NCBI GenBank assembly: GCA_009599575.1
Contig: VWND01000024.1
Location: 356,290 to 420,289 of the forward strand
DNA length: 64,000 bases
DNA from: Blumeriella jaapii
Taxonomy: Eukaryota > Ascomycota > Leotiomycetes > Helotiales > Drepanopezizaceae
Direction of reading: 5' to 3'
The first letter of the stretch is position 1. Each line of letters starts with the position of its first letter. Under the pieces are notes generated by a model. That model did not search any database and was not told the DNA's origin. It saw only the letters and a list, made by a program, of their open reading frames with translations. Shown piece after piece: positions 34,331 through 46,082 of this stretch. A program made the translations under genes and the position numbers.

Positions 34331-36200
34331 AAAAGTTTTATTTTTTTTATTTTAGCGTATGCTACGCAAAGCTATTCGTAAATATATCGGATCAGAAAAA
34401 TTCGCAGTTCGGAAAATTTCAAAAGCATTATTAATTTGCTTTGAAAAAACAATTTATTTTATCGTAATTAATAATTAAAATTATAATTACGAATTTGCGC
34501 TCGTTGCGCTTCGAAAAAAAAAGAATTTTTATTAGCTTGCAGCAAATCATTTATAATTATATAATTATATATATCGTATGCGATTACGAAAATTGAGTCT
34601 GCGGATTTTTTTATAAGTATTTTATTCTTTTCGTTTTCGCTGTTTTTTCGAAAAAAATGCTATCGTTATCGCGTTTATCGAACGCTATTTTTATAAGCGC
34701 CAGCGTAATTATGCTTTTAGCAGCTATTTTTTTTAAAATTTAAAAATCTAATTTATCGTTTGAAAATATTTATTGCTTTCGAGCTGCTTGCTGTCGTATT
34801 TTTAATAAAAAAATATTTTGGTTTTTGCGAAAAAAAGTATTAGCGAGCGTATTAATAATTTCCGACCGATATATAATTATAAAATAAAAATCGGCGAAAA
34901 ACTCGGCCTATCGAATTTATCGGGCCGAAAAGTCTTTGGTTATTATAAAATATTTTAAAGCGCGGTAATCGGTATATATATATACGTTTTTTTAAACGCT
35001 TAACAATTTCGGCTTATAATTTTTAAAAAAGCGAAAAATAGCGAAAAGTTTTTTGTCGTAAATCGGATAATTAAATTCGACGTCGATTATAATTTAAAAA
35101 AAAAAACCGACCGGATAATAAAAATTATTTTTTTGCAATTGCGATAATACGCTAGCTATTATTTTATTAAAAAAATCGGTTTTCAGGCGCGTTTGCTTAT
35201 AAAAGTCGTAATAGCACAGAATGGAAGCATTTAGCAAAGTTTTGCGCAGTGTTTTCTATGCGTTTTTCTGCTTTTTTTCGAATACAAAAAAAACGTTTTT
35301 ATTTATAAAAGTAATAAAAGAACGGCAAATGCGGTTGTAGCCGGCTATAAAGCGTTTGTAAAAATTGCAAAAGCTTAAAAAACTTTACACGCTTCGCATA
35401 TTCGTTGCATATTACCAATTTTTAATAATAGCGATTTTTTCCGGGTTTATTTTAATATTTTAAATGCTAATAACGAAACTTAAAAATTTGGTTTTCGTAA
35501 TATTAAACTCGCATTTTTAATATTAATTTTTAAGCCGTGTTTTTTTAAAATCGACAAAATCTTTTTAACGTAAATTTTATATTTTAAATTATTCGCGAAG
35601 TAAATAAAAATATCGTTAAAATACGCCGAATAAAAATTATTTAAATATTTTATAAAAATATTATTAATAAAACGTTGAAATATAACGGATTTATTAATAA
35701 AACCGAACGGAAGAATTTTATATTTATATATGCCGTATCGGATACGGAAATTAATTAGTTTTTCAGATTTTTCGATTATTCGAATTCGATTAAATATTTA
35801 TTAAATATTAATTTTTGTAAATACTTTGGCTTTAATAATTCGCGCTAGTATTTCGTTAATTAAAAGCAAAAAATAAAGATTTTTTTTCGTAAAATCGTTA
35901 AGCTTACGGTAATTAATATATAAGCGTATAAAATCGTTTGATTTTTTAATAAATAAAATCGAGGCGGCGAAAAAAGCATTAAAAAGTTTAATAAAACTTT
36001 TATGCAAATTATCGAAAATATAACTTTTGACTTTTATAAACTGTTTATCCGTAAAACGTTTAAATAGTTTTATAAAAAGCGTATTTTTTATAGCAAAATA
36101 TATTTTGTAATTTATACCGAAGCGGCGGAAAAAGAGCTTATCGCTTTTTTATTTGTAAAATAGTTTTTCGAACTTCGAATATTAAACTGAAAAAAGCTTT
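34331..36200 (-). pseudogene. C2 pol remnant: RT and RNase H
   Basis: The minus open frame at 35801-36007 (68 codons) is an RT palm entry: FIKLFNAFFAASILFIKK, IRLYINYRKLNDFTKKNLY, then KAKVFTKINI, with Pro positions replaced by F/L/S. Continuing leftwards, a YFND box lies near 35600-35640 (YxDD with the first Asp changed to Asn). RNase H and linker follow to 34331, where E is inserted. The rest of pol is at 26900-28064. Confidence 0.82.
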
Positions 36201-36482
36201 TTTATAAAAACCACGTTATCGTTATATTTGGTTTATAAAGCGTCGGGAACGGAAATATTTTTTATTGCCGCGAATTGTATAATTTTTTTAAATTCGGCGA
36301 TTTTCGCACGGCGGAAACGTTTTTTGTTTATATTATATATAAAAATAATAAACGTGCAATCGTTAAATAATAATAACTTTTTTTTTTTTTACGGCTCGCA
36401 TTCGCTTTTCGTAACGTATTTGCAAAATGTTAAATATAAAAGCGAAAATACAATTAATATTACAATTGAAAATAAAAAGAAT
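36201..36482 (-). pseudogene. C2 sequence upstream of RT
   Basis: Minus-strand continuation of C2 between protease and RT. I do not see a clear protease motif here. The 102-codon plus frame at 36228-36536 crosses into element G and has no recognisable domain, so it was not called. Confidence 0.45.
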
Positions 36483-36754
36483 AGTGTAAAAGTAAATAGG
36501 AAAACCAGACTGATACGGCCACATGTCGGTGGGTAAAATAGTCTAGGGAATCTCTAGAAGAAACTTGAAAAAAAAAAAAGAAAAATAAGTAAAAATATGA
36601 ATTAAACTGCGTACCTATAGTATTATCTAAAGGGATGCCTTGCTTTTATACCTGTTGAAAGTAGTCAGTGGCAAAAGGTCTCGAAAAAGTTTATGCTTCG
36701 ATTATAGCTAAAACTATTAATTCCTATTAATATAAGGTATTATCGTTTTATATT
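36483..36754 (+). repeat. G left terminal inverted repeat
   Basis: Contains TGATACGGCCACATGTCGG at 36510-36528 and a TATA-like TTTTATACCTGTTG near 36645-36658. Inverted copy at 38632-38902. Confidence 0.88.
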
Positions 36755-36929
36755 CTGTCCCAAATAATATACGTAATCGTTTTTGATTACGACTAAAAAA
36801 AAACTTTAATAAATGCAATTTAATTTATTTCTTATGGTTTAAAAACCAATCAATTATAAACCAAACTTTTTAATTTCATACTCCTTCGGTCTTTTAATCC
36901 GTTTTTGGCCTTTTTGCTATTAGCTTTTG

Positions 36930-38630
36930 CGAAAAGATAGCATTTCGCTTATCGTTTAAATTATTTTATTTATTTTGTTTTTTTGAAAAATAGCTTGATA
37001 AAATATTAATCGAGATATCGTCTAGATTTACGAACGTTTTAATAGCTTTTTCGTCGATAATATTATTAAATATCGCCGCGACGAATGTTTTTTACGACTT
37101 TTTTCCGTAAATAGTAGATTCCAGTTTTTATACGTGATTCTACGTTTTGCAAAAAGCGTTAAAAAGTTTTGTATTAAAATCGTAAAAGTAATCGATTAGT
37201 TCGTCGTAATTAAAACCGATTAACGCTTTTGCTTCGCGTAAAACTAATAAATCGGACTACGATTATTTGCCGACGAATGCTTTTAAAAAAGCTCCGAAAT
37301 CTGTAAAAAAAATTATTTTACGAAATAGTTCGGAAGTAGTCGTTTGCAGTCGAAACCATCGAAAATGCTATAATTATTTTCGCCGCAGTATAAATAATAT
37401 TAAATAATTTACCGAAGCGTCGTTTTCGAAATGATTTTTGTACTTTTGCGTCGTATAATTATTCGAATAAATTAATATCGCGCCGTCGGTTTTTTAGATT
37501 TTGAATTTAACGAAAACTTTTTGCTTAATCGAAAAGCTAACAAAAGTTATTTTATTTTTCATTCCGTAATTTTCGGTTTTATAATCCGATAAAATAGCCG
37601 AAGCTATTGTTTTAAACGCGCTGAAATACGAAAAAGCTGAGCTTTTCTAAATAGTTTTAATCAGCTTAGCGTCGTAATATAATTGCAAATAAATTTCGAT
37701 TAATTTCGAATTATATACGAATGCGAACAAAACGTAATAATCGAAAATAGCGTCGATAGGATTTTCGATTTTTTTTTTTTTTTAAAAATCGGCGATATCG
37801 AATTTTATAACTGTAATACGGTCGGAATTAGCGAAATCTAAAGCGATCGGAACGTTAAAATATGCTACGAAGCGGCAGTTTCTAAGATTTCGGATAATTA
37901 AAATAGCAAAATAAAGGCCGGAGTGTATTTTAAAAGCTTATTAAATGAAACTATAAAATATATTAGCGAAAAAAGCTGTAAGCGCTTTTTGGATTTTAAT
38001 TAATCGGAAATAATATTTGTATATAGCTATTTTTTTTTTTATAAAATGCAGCAGTGGCTTGTTTTTTCCGTTATGAAATTTTACGTGATTAACGAATTCG
38101 CAATTTAATTCGAGTAAATTCTAAAGCATATTTTCGGTCGAAAAGCTAAAAAAGTCGGCTTTTAAAAATACTCGTTGCTTACTTTTTTACGTTTTAATCG
38201 AATTTTATAATCGCGCTAAAAGCTTTAAAATCTGTTTTGAAATTTACGTAGCTTAAATAAGTTTTAGCACGTGCTTAAATAGTTTTCGTAATTTTTCGTC
38301 GAAATATAAATTAATTATTAAAATCAATTTCGAACACGTCGTAATCCGAATTTTTAATAACAGCGAATCGATTAGCAAAGCCGATAACGTCGATTTTTTT
38401 TATAATTAAATCGCAGTACGCCGCGTAATAACGTATATAAAAATAGCAAAACTTGCCGTTTTTTTTAACGTTAACGTTATTCGTAAAAACGAAATTGAAA
38501 AATCGAAGTTTTTTAGCGAAGAAAAGCTTAAGTAAAAACGGATTACCGTTTTCAAAAGTTTTTTTTATTTATTCCGGCGTATTATACTTGCAGTTTTCTA
38601 AAAAAAGTTTGATTTAGTTTTCGTTCGAAG
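36930..38630 (-). pseudogene. G internal coding remnant, unidentified
   Basis: The minus strand shows protein-like stretches between stops: FCYFYIRYYAAYCDLIIKK, GFANRFAVIKNSDYDVFEID (about 38310-38400), TYLSYVNFKTDFKAFSAIIK, and towards the end ALIGFNYDELIDYFYDFNTK (about 37170-37230), AAIFNNIIDEKAIKTFVN and LDDISINILSSYFSKKQNK (about 36960-37080). About 550 codons in total if joined. It could be a transposase or an accessory protein; I cannot place it in a family and see no DDE/DDD or zinc-finger signature with confidence. Confidence 0.45.
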
Positions 38631-38631
38631 C

Positions 38632-38902
38632 AATGTAAAACGGTGATACCTTGTATTGATAGGAGTTGGTAGTTTTAGCTATAGTCGAGGCATGGACCCC
38701 TCCGAAACCCCCTGCCACTAACTATTTTCAACAGGTATAAAAGCAAAACATTCCTTTAAATAATATTATAAACACGCAGTTTAATTTATATTTTTACTTA
38801 TTTTTCTTTTTTTTTTTTTAGTTTTTTCTAAGGATTCCCTAAATTATTTTATTTACCGACATATAGCCGTATCAGTTTGGTTTTCCTACCTATTTTTACA
38901 TT
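38632..38902 (-). repeat. G right terminal inverted repeat
   Basis: Reverse complement of 36483-36754 with scattered mismatches. It keeps the less mutated form of an internal stretch (GCATGGACCCCTCCGAAACC near 38690-38709). Confidence 0.88.
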
Positions 38903-39663
38903 TAATAATTTACGCAAAAATGCAAACTTCGGTGTTTTGTTTTTATATATTCGCCGATGCATTTTTCAAATTCGCAATTAAAATCGATTTCGATATTTCG
39001 TCATTACGGCTTAAAAAACTTTTTATATAATATTATTCGCAACTGTATTATATAAAAAACCTTTAATAGCTTCTTTTATTTTGCGTATAATTATTAAACT
39101 ACAAAAATGCAACATATTTCAGAAACGTTTGAAATTACGGTCAGGCAATTCTAAACCGTGCGAAATTTAAAGCGCGAAAATCGCTTTTTTATCTAAAAAT
39201 AACAAATCGAATATTAATTCGTACGCTTCGACCGCTGCGCTCGGCCTTTTTGAATTAAATCTTTTTTAGTCAAACGCTTAGCGAAAATTCAATCTTCTGA
39301 TTTTACGCTTTATAATTATAGCAATTACAATTTGCGGCTTTTTATTAAAAATAGTAAAAAAATGGCTATACGTGTATTGGCTTGAGCCACGGAATATCGA
39401 AACCGTAAATTATACAGCAATATTATATTAATCTAATTAATTTACCAAAAAACAAATTTTTTAATATATTACCTAAATATCTGGACGCAATCTTATTTTA
39501 TTTAATTTTTTTAGAAAATACAAAAACCTTTTTAATAGCTTTTTTATTAAAAACGATTTTTCTTATACTAAAAACCTTTAATCTGCAACTCCAAAAAACA
39601 TTCATTTATTTAATTCGAATTTTTATCAACATTTTCGCTAATACTATAAACAACGACGTCCTT
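38903..39663. other. Unassigned AT-rich segment between G and B1
   Basis: About 760 bp without an identified domain or an LTR matching any family here. It should contain the junction from C2 (minus) to the 5' end of F (plus), whose gag begins right after B1 at 46083. The last part, up to the duplicated TCCTT at 39659-39663, is F sequence. The position of the F 5' LTR and of the C2/F boundary is not resolved. Confidence 0.5.
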
Positions 39664-39930
39664 TGTGACGATTCACTTTGTTGCCATCTCTCGTGTCACC
39701 CCAGCAACTACGTATAGTTGCAAGCTCTCTGGTTTTCTGGTGGGTCTCTTATTAATTGTGGAGATTATCATGTATATAAGGCTTTCTTCTTTTAGCAATC
39801 TTTGCTTTTTGCAGTTGTTGATTCTAAATGAATATTTTTGTTACAAAACTAAAGGTTCGTTTTTTATATTATATGAATACGGGGATCAGTTGATTAATTT
39901 TTTAGCTTTTCGATTGATTAAATCGTTATA
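39664..39930 (+). repeat. B1 5' LTR
   Basis: 267 bp, TGTGACGATTCAC... to ...AATCGTTATA (RIP form of ATCGTCACA). It contains the 7-bp stem GCAACTA/TAGTTGC around CGTA at 39704-39721. Confidence 0.92.
39771..39780 (+). promoter_or_regulatory. TATA-like element in the B1 5' LTR
   Basis: TGTATATAAG, conserved as TATATATAAA in the other B LTRs. By position in the LTR it is the likely core promoter of the element. Confidence 0.5.
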
Positions 39931-40009
39931 TTATTAATAACTCTTTTTTTACGCTGGCGACGGCGTAAATTATTTTTCTTTTCGAATTTCTTACGGGTTA
40001 TACTAAAGT

Positions 40010-41540
40010 GATCGACCGGTCGTAAAAAGGCTTATTTCCGCATTTCGCGAAAAATGGCTTTTGTTTAACGATTTCTTTTTTAGCAAAGCTTTTCAGCTTT
40101 TGCTATTATATTTCAATCCTTTTCTTAATCAGCGAAAAAGCAGCTTCTTCCAAAAGCTTCTTTTTCTGAAAAACAGTCCTCTTTCCGAGGAAAAAAAAAC
40201 AAAAGAAAAAGCAGAGTATTAACTATTTCGCCTGTTATTTTCTTATAGCTTAGCGCTGAGAGCGTTTAGTTAAAACTTTTGCAAAATTAACTGAAGGAAG
40301 CGCAAAAGCGTAAACGATAATTTTTAAAAATTATACGACTGCGACAGATTTTTCAATTAAAGCGTTTGATAGAATTTATCGAACGTGCTTTTGCTAATCG
40401 CGAATCTGCTGCTTTTTTTTTTTTTCGCAACGTTTTATTTTAACTAATAGACGCTGCAAATTAATTTCCACGCTTTTCGCGAACTTTTTTTGGATTTTCT
40501 TATAACGGCTAAAACTTTAGCGCGCTTTTTAAACGCTATAGTTTTTATTTATTTGCTAATTTTCGACTAGCTCGTATAAAGCGCGTTTCGAACTTTAAGT
40601 TTAAGTTAAATAATGGTGAAGATTACAAAGCACGCTATTAAAAAATTAAAGTTTTCGATAATTTCGAACTTTACTACGATTATTTCGCTAGCGATCGATT
40701 TCGCAAAAATTATATATTCGATTAAACCGAAGGCGTAGCGAGAAAGTTTTTTACTTCGCGTATTTTAAACCGTTCCGATTTTATATTTCCCGAAAAATTA
40801 GTGAAAAAAGTCGCCGATTTTCTGGCCGACTTTTTAAACGTTTAGAAGGCCGAAAACGAATTTAAAATGCTTGCAATAAATACGTACGACGATTTTTAGC
40901 GATTTTATCTGCGATTTTTCACTTTCGCAGCAAACGTTCAAATACGAATTAATAAACAGCTTCGAAACGCTTTTCGCGATAAAATATTAAAGCGTTTACG
41001 AGAAAAGCTGCATTTGGAATAAGCGCGTATAACGACTTTTAAAAATTGGCTCACCGCCGTCCGACAAAAAAAATAAAATTAGTTGGCTGAACGAATTTTA
41101 TACGCGAGTCGCTTTTTAACCAAGTTTATTATTTATTAAAATAGCAGATTTTTAACCAAAGCGTATTACGAATCAAATCGTACGTACGAGAATCGTTCAA
41201 ATGCTTTATAGATTTTTTTTTAGCCCTTTGCTGCTTTTTCTTTTTTTCTACGCCAAAACGCTTTTTTTGGCGTTTTTTTTTTTCGATCAGACCAACGACA
41301 ACGCTCGTTTTTTATTTTATATCAAAAAGTTTAGAAAAGCTAATTTGCACGATTTTCTACGGGCCGACCTTCGGTTCCACCCAAAGGTTTTTTCAGGCTG
41401 GTAAATATAAACGAAATCGAGCCGGCCGAAGATTCGCTTTTTAATAATAATAATAAAAACGAAAATTCTTTTCCAGACGATTTTCAAAACGTATACGAGG
41501 AAGTCGAAAGCTTTTTCGTTAGTCGAAAAAACGCTCAGGC
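40010..41540 (+). pseudogene. B1 gag remnant
   Basis: Best seen at 40617-41100: KLKVFDNFELYYDYFASDRF (the canonical fungal gypsy gag entry F-D-G-x-R-x-x-Y), then RSDFIFPEKLVKKVADFLAD and INTYDDF-RFYLRF. The N-terminal extension is supported by the matching frames in B2 (63465-63975, minus), which read the same way. The 3' part has an open piece at 41201-41404 (67 codons, Phe-rich). No zinc knuckle was recognised. Confidence 0.72.
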
Positions 41541-41564
41541 CTAAGCAAAGCCTTTTTTTTAAGC

Positions 41565-42080
41565 GTGTTGCGCGATATGCGTTATTTTGACGTTCGAAAG
41601 CTTTTTAATAGCGATTTATTAATAATTCTCGTTATATTTATTAAAAATAGCTTTTCGTATAAAATGAAAGCGCTCGCCGATTCTGGAGCGAACGGTTATG
41701 CGTTAATCGATTCGGCGCTGATTAAGTTTCTTTTTTTCTTTTTAAAACTTTTAATTCAACTTTTCCCGGCTTTTTTTTTTATAAAAAGGTATAATAAAGC
41801 TCGTGGCTATTTAATTATATATTTTACGCTTTTTAATTTTATTATTAACAATCGAATACAATCGTTTATTTCTTTTTTAATTACCAACTTCGGAAATTAT
41901 AATATAATTTTAAAAAAAGCTTGATTGGCCGAATACTAAGTTTTATTAAATTGTAATAAACGCAAGCTTTATTGGTCGAAGTTTTACCCCTTTATAGCCT
42001 TTTACGCTCGTTGTATTAAAGTTTTTTATTTGCATTTTCGAAAGATTTAATTTCGCTATCAAAACGACGCTGTAAGACGT
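41565..42080 (+). pseudogene. B1 aspartic protease region
   Basis: A 119-codon open frame (41565-41924) with KALADSGANGYALIDSALI, an intact D-S-G-A active-site motif of the retropepsin fold. The downstream ILKKA-LAEY segment corresponds to the second conserved block (I-L-G-R/K-W-L). This is the best preserved protease in the window; the loss is in flanking codons and the rest of pol. Confidence 0.85.
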
Positions 42081-42479
42081 AATAAGAATCTTGATTAATT
42101 ATGGCAGATTTACGACGCTGTGCGGAGCGCGAAAAGGTCGAATTTTACTCGCGGTGTTAATTTCGATGGCGACGCTAATGGGATATAAGAAATTATACCA
42201 TTTTTTTAAGCTGACGATCCCTTTTTTATTTTTTTTTTTTTTTTCTTTTCCTTTCGTTAGAACAGCTTTTTCGTTCTACGAAAAACAGTTATATTAAAGA
42301 CCGAAGGAAAGCTTTCGCCGCGATGGTCTTTCAGCTTAATATAATCGATAGTTCAGATAAGCCATTTTTTGAACTTTTTAAGCGACTAATTCGAAAACGA
42401 GTTTTTTAACCTATTGCTTACTTAATTTTTATTTGCCAGATTATTGCATACGCTTTCAAATTAATTTTTAGAAAAAAAG

Positions 42480-44060
42480 CAATTGAAATGTTTTCAATTT
42501 TCTTATACGAGATCGACAGAATATTAAACGACCTTACGTATAACATTTTTTTCAAAATCTAATTTTATAATTTTTTCGAACGTTTCAAAACTAATAAAAT
42601 ATCGATTTCGACCTTTTTAATCAGCTTAGCAAAACTAATTTCGAATAAACTTTTCCTCGAATCTTTTCCTTCGGAATACAAAGATTTCGAACACGTGTTT
42701 TTTAAGGCCGTTAGTAACGAACTAGCCTTTTACCGGCCCTACGATTATAAAATCGAATTTATTATAAATAAAAAAAAGCTGAAATATATTTTTTTATATA
42801 AAATATCGATTTTAAAATTCGAAATTATTAAGATTTATTTGTAAAATAATTTTAACAAAAGTTTTATCGAATTTTTTATCGCTTTTTTCGCTGCTCCAAT
42901 ACTTTTCGCTAAAAAACCCGACGGTTTATTACGTTTTTGTATCGATTATCGAGCTTTTAATAATATTATTCGTAAAAATCGCTATTCTTTTTTTTTATCG
43001 ATAAAACTTTTGCTCGTTTTTCGGAAGCGCGAATTTTTACGAAGTTCGATATTCGTTAAGCTTTTTATAAAATTCGAATAAATCCCGCTAATAAAAAACT
43101 GACGACGTTTCGTACGCGTTACGGCGCCTATAAATATAAGGTGCTATTTTTTGATTTTATTAATAAATCCGCAATTTATCAACGTTATATAAACGACGTT
43201 TTTTTCGATTATTTAAACGATTTTTGCATTATATATTTAAATAATATTTTTATTTATTCGTTCGATTTTTTGAAACACGTTATATACGTTCGCAAAATGC
43301 TTTAAAAGTTCGCTGACGCTAAATTACAGGCCGATATTCGAAAGTTTGAATTCAACGTTATTCGGATTCGTTATTTAAGCTTTATTATTTTTATTAAAAG
43401 CTTAAAAGTAGATTCAGAAAAGGTTTTCGTAATCGCTTATTAAAAGCTTTTTATTATTGTAAAAAATGTACAAAGCTTTTTTGGTTTTTGTAATTTTTAC
43501 CGACGTTTTATTCGAAATTACGGTATAATTGCAAAGCCTTTGATTTATTTAACCAAAGCTAACGTTTTTTTTAATTTTACTTTTAAATATCAAAAAAGTT
43601 TCGACCTTTTTATATTAACTTTTATTATTATATTAGTTTTATAATATTACAAACAAGACCTTTTTTGCATATTAAAGATTAACGCTTCCGACGGCGTAAT
43701 AGCTTTTATGCTTTCGCAATTTTATAATAACGATTAGCTTTTAGTCGCCTATTTTAGCAAAACTATAACTTTCGCAAAGCTAAACTACGTCGTATACGAT
43801 AAAAAAATGTTCGCAATCGTAAAATTTTTAGGCAATTTTCGTACTAAACTAATTGGTTTAGTTTATTAAATCAAAATAATTATTAATTATAAGATTTTAA
43901 AATATTTTATAATTTTCAAACTTTTGAACGCTCGACAAATACGCTAAGCCGAGCTTTTCGCCGACTACAATTTTCTTATTACGTATAAACCAAGTAAACA
44001 CAATTTTTGGCTGACGTATTAACACGTCGTACGAGCGAACTCGACCGCTAAAACTTTTTT
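42480..44060 (+). pseudogene. B1 pol remnant: RT and RNase H
   Basis: RT: SFIEFFIAFFAAPILFAKKP near 42860-42920, then DGLLRFCIDYRAFNNIIRKN and RYGAYKYKVLFFDF near 43118-43160. The catalytic box reads YLNNI near 43230 (both Asp changed to Asn; the original codons followed T, giving a CpA on the other strand). RNase H spans about 43560-44000 (ASDGVIAFMLSQFYNN near 43687-43735). Compare the 190-codon open version in B2. Confidence 0.85.
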
Positions 44061-44099
44061 AAACGTATTCAGCGCTTGCAAACCTTTTTTCGAATCGAT

Positions 44100-45800
44100 C
44101 AGATCGATTACCGCTTTTTAATTAAAAAATTTCGATTTTTTACAGCTTTCGAAACAGCTGTTTTTATCGTTAAAATAACTGATTTTTTTTCCGTATTTCG
44201 TGTCGTTGATTAAATTTTTTACGCTAATCGCATAGCTAGCAGCCTAATGGCCCTTCGGAAAAAAGCTGTACGAAACGCTACGAAAAGGAACGACGACAAT
44301 AATACTTCGTTTTCGTATATACTTAAACGCGACTTGCTGTTATATTACGATCGTCTGATAGTACCAAACGTCGATTATTTTCGTTTAGCTTTTGTACGAA
44401 AAATGCACGACCAGATTTCTATCGTTTATTCTAGCGTTCGCAAAACTACGCAATTGCTTTCGGACCAATATTATTAGCGAGGTATAACAGCTTTCGTAAA
44501 ATAATACTATCGCAATTGCCACGCTTATCGAAAAAGTTTTATTTTAAAAAATAAGCGCTCCGGCTTTTTTCAGCTTTTTTCTGTTTTTAATCACTTTTAA
44601 AAACACGTTACAATAGATTTTTACAGTTTTAATAAAAATAAACACGGTTATAATAACGTGTTCGTAATAATAGATCGCTTTTCTAAGCAAGCTATTTCGA
44701 TTTTTTATTATAAAAATATCGACGCTCGAAGCTTCGCTAAATTGTATATATTTTACGTATACAGGTATTTTGGCCTTTCAAAAAGTATTATTAACGATCG
44801 TGGCCTTTAATATTAGTTTATTTTTTAATTTGAATTAAACAAAATACTCGATACGCAATTAAAGCTTTCGATAGCCGCTTATTTTAAAATCGATAATCAA
44901 ACCGAAATTTACAACCAATATTTGCAAAAACGCTTTCGACTTTTCGTAAATTTTTACTAAAACGATTAAAACGAATTTTTTTTAATAATAAATTTCGCTT
45001 AAATAATCTTTTTTCACGAGAATCTAAATGGCCTTTTACTTTTTGAAATTATATACGATTATATTTCTTACACCAATTGAAATTGAAAACTCGATACTTT
45101 TTTTTTCCAACTTTTTATATAAGCTAAACGCAAACGAAGCTCGTACGTACGCTCGCCGCCATTACGACGCCTGGAATTTCGCTAAATCGCATTTTTAACA
45201 AGTTTACGATAAAATAAAAAAAAATGCGAATAAGTTTCGCCGCGCGATTGATTTTAACGTTAGCGATTACGTTTGGTTCGATATGCGTTTATTTCCGACT
45301 TTCCGGCCTTTTCGTAAGCTCGACAATTTTATAAACGGCCCTTTCAAAATTGTAGCCAAAATTTTCGATAACGCTTTTAAACTAGACTTTTTTAGTATTA
45401 TAAACGTACATTTAGTTTTTTACGCTAGTCGATTGCGTAAAGCAATTAACGACGCGCTTTCAAATCAAATTAATTCAGCTTTTGAATTTATTAATATAAC
45501 TGGTAAGCTTAAATACGAAATCGAAGAATTAATCGCTTATCGAATGCAACGGAAAACTTTTTAATACAAAGTTTTTTAAATAAGCTTAAATAAAAATCTT
45601 ACGTAATACTCCGCGTTTAATTTTATATATGCTTTCCTGAAAGTGCGCGATTTTTATTTGGCGTATAAAAAGTTTCCCGATTTTTTTGCAAAATTTGTAG
45701 ACTGGCTAAAAGCGTATTCCGAAGATTTGAATTCGTACGATTACTTGGATAATAACGTATTAATAAATAAAAGCTCGAAGGCGCGTTTTTTTCGGACGGA
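44100..45800 (+). pseudogene. B1 pol remnant: integrase and chromodomain
   Basis: The zinc-binding region lies in the open frame 44247-44477 (RDLLLYYDRLIVPN, then FVRKMHDQIS... VRKTTQLLSDQYY). The core has IIDRFSKQAISI near 44670, SIINDRG near 44785 and KIDNQTEIYNQYLQKRF near 44887-44937. The C-terminal open frame 45283-45564 (93 codons) has GPFKIVAKI, INVHLVFYASRLRKAINDAL and the chromodomain start YEIEELIAYRMQRKTF. The end of the chromodomain is ARFFRTER (about 45780-45800), close to the polypurine tract. Confidence 0.85.
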
Positions 45801-45807
45801 AAGATAG
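45794..45807 (+). other. B1 polypurine tract
   Basis: GGACGGAAAGATAG immediately before the 3' LTR. The matching sequence precedes the B2 3' LTR, and a variant (GAAAAAAGATAG) precedes the C LTR. Confidence 0.65.
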
Positions 45808-46074
45808 TATAACGATTTATTTTATTATTATCTTTCGTATTATTTTAGCAACTACGTATAGTTGCAAGCTTCCTGGTTTCTTGGTGGGTTTTTTATCAAT
45901 TGTGGAAACTATTATATATATAAAGCTTTTTCCTTTTAGCAACTTCTGCTTTTTGCAATTGTTAATTTTAAATGAATATCTTTGTTACAGAACCAAAGGC
46001 TCGTTTCTTATACCATATGAACACGGCGACCAGTTGACTGATCTCCCAGCCCTTCGACTGATTAGATCGTCACA
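45808..46074 (+). repeat. B1 3' LTR
   Basis: 267 bp, RIP-altered start TATAACGATTTAT (for TGTGACGATTCAC), end ATTAGATCGTCACA. The hairpin GCAACTA-CGTA-TAGTTGC is at 45848-45865. Confidence 0.92.
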
Positions 46075-46082
46075 CCCTTCGT

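Larger units (their letters stand above)
36483..38902. mobile_element. Element G: DNA-transposon-like unit with 272-bp terminal inverted repeats
   Basis: About 2.42 kb bounded by inverted repeats 36483-36754 and 38632-38902. They match base for base apart from scattered mismatches, mostly transitions, and end at the same internal point. Outer ends are AGTGTAAAAG and AATGTAAAAA (inward sense). The interior (about 36930-38630) has a stop-broken minus-strand coding region with no family I recognise. No clear target duplication is visible in the AT-rich flanks. It is inserted next to C2 RT-upstream sequence. Long inverted repeats are compatible with a MULE or another TIR superfamily, but assignment is open. 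Confidence 0.75.
39664..46074 (+). mobile_element. Gypsy LTR retrotransposon B1, full length, nested in F
   Basis: 6411 bp with 267-bp LTRs at 39664-39930 and 45808-46074. Flanking 5-mers TCCTT (39659-39663) and CCCTT (46075-46079) differ by one C-to-T change. It carries gag, protease, RT, RNase H, integrase and chromodomain, all decayed. Confidence 0.95.

Noticed and set aside
36228..36536. 102-codon plus frame
   Set aside because: Crosses the C2/G boundary at 36483, so it cannot be one gene; no domain visible.
36483..38902. Inverted repeats as two opposed solo LTRs
   Set aside because: The repeats end at the same internal point and enclose a coding remnant in one orientation; termini lack TG...CA. 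Kept as a TIR element, though not fully excluded.
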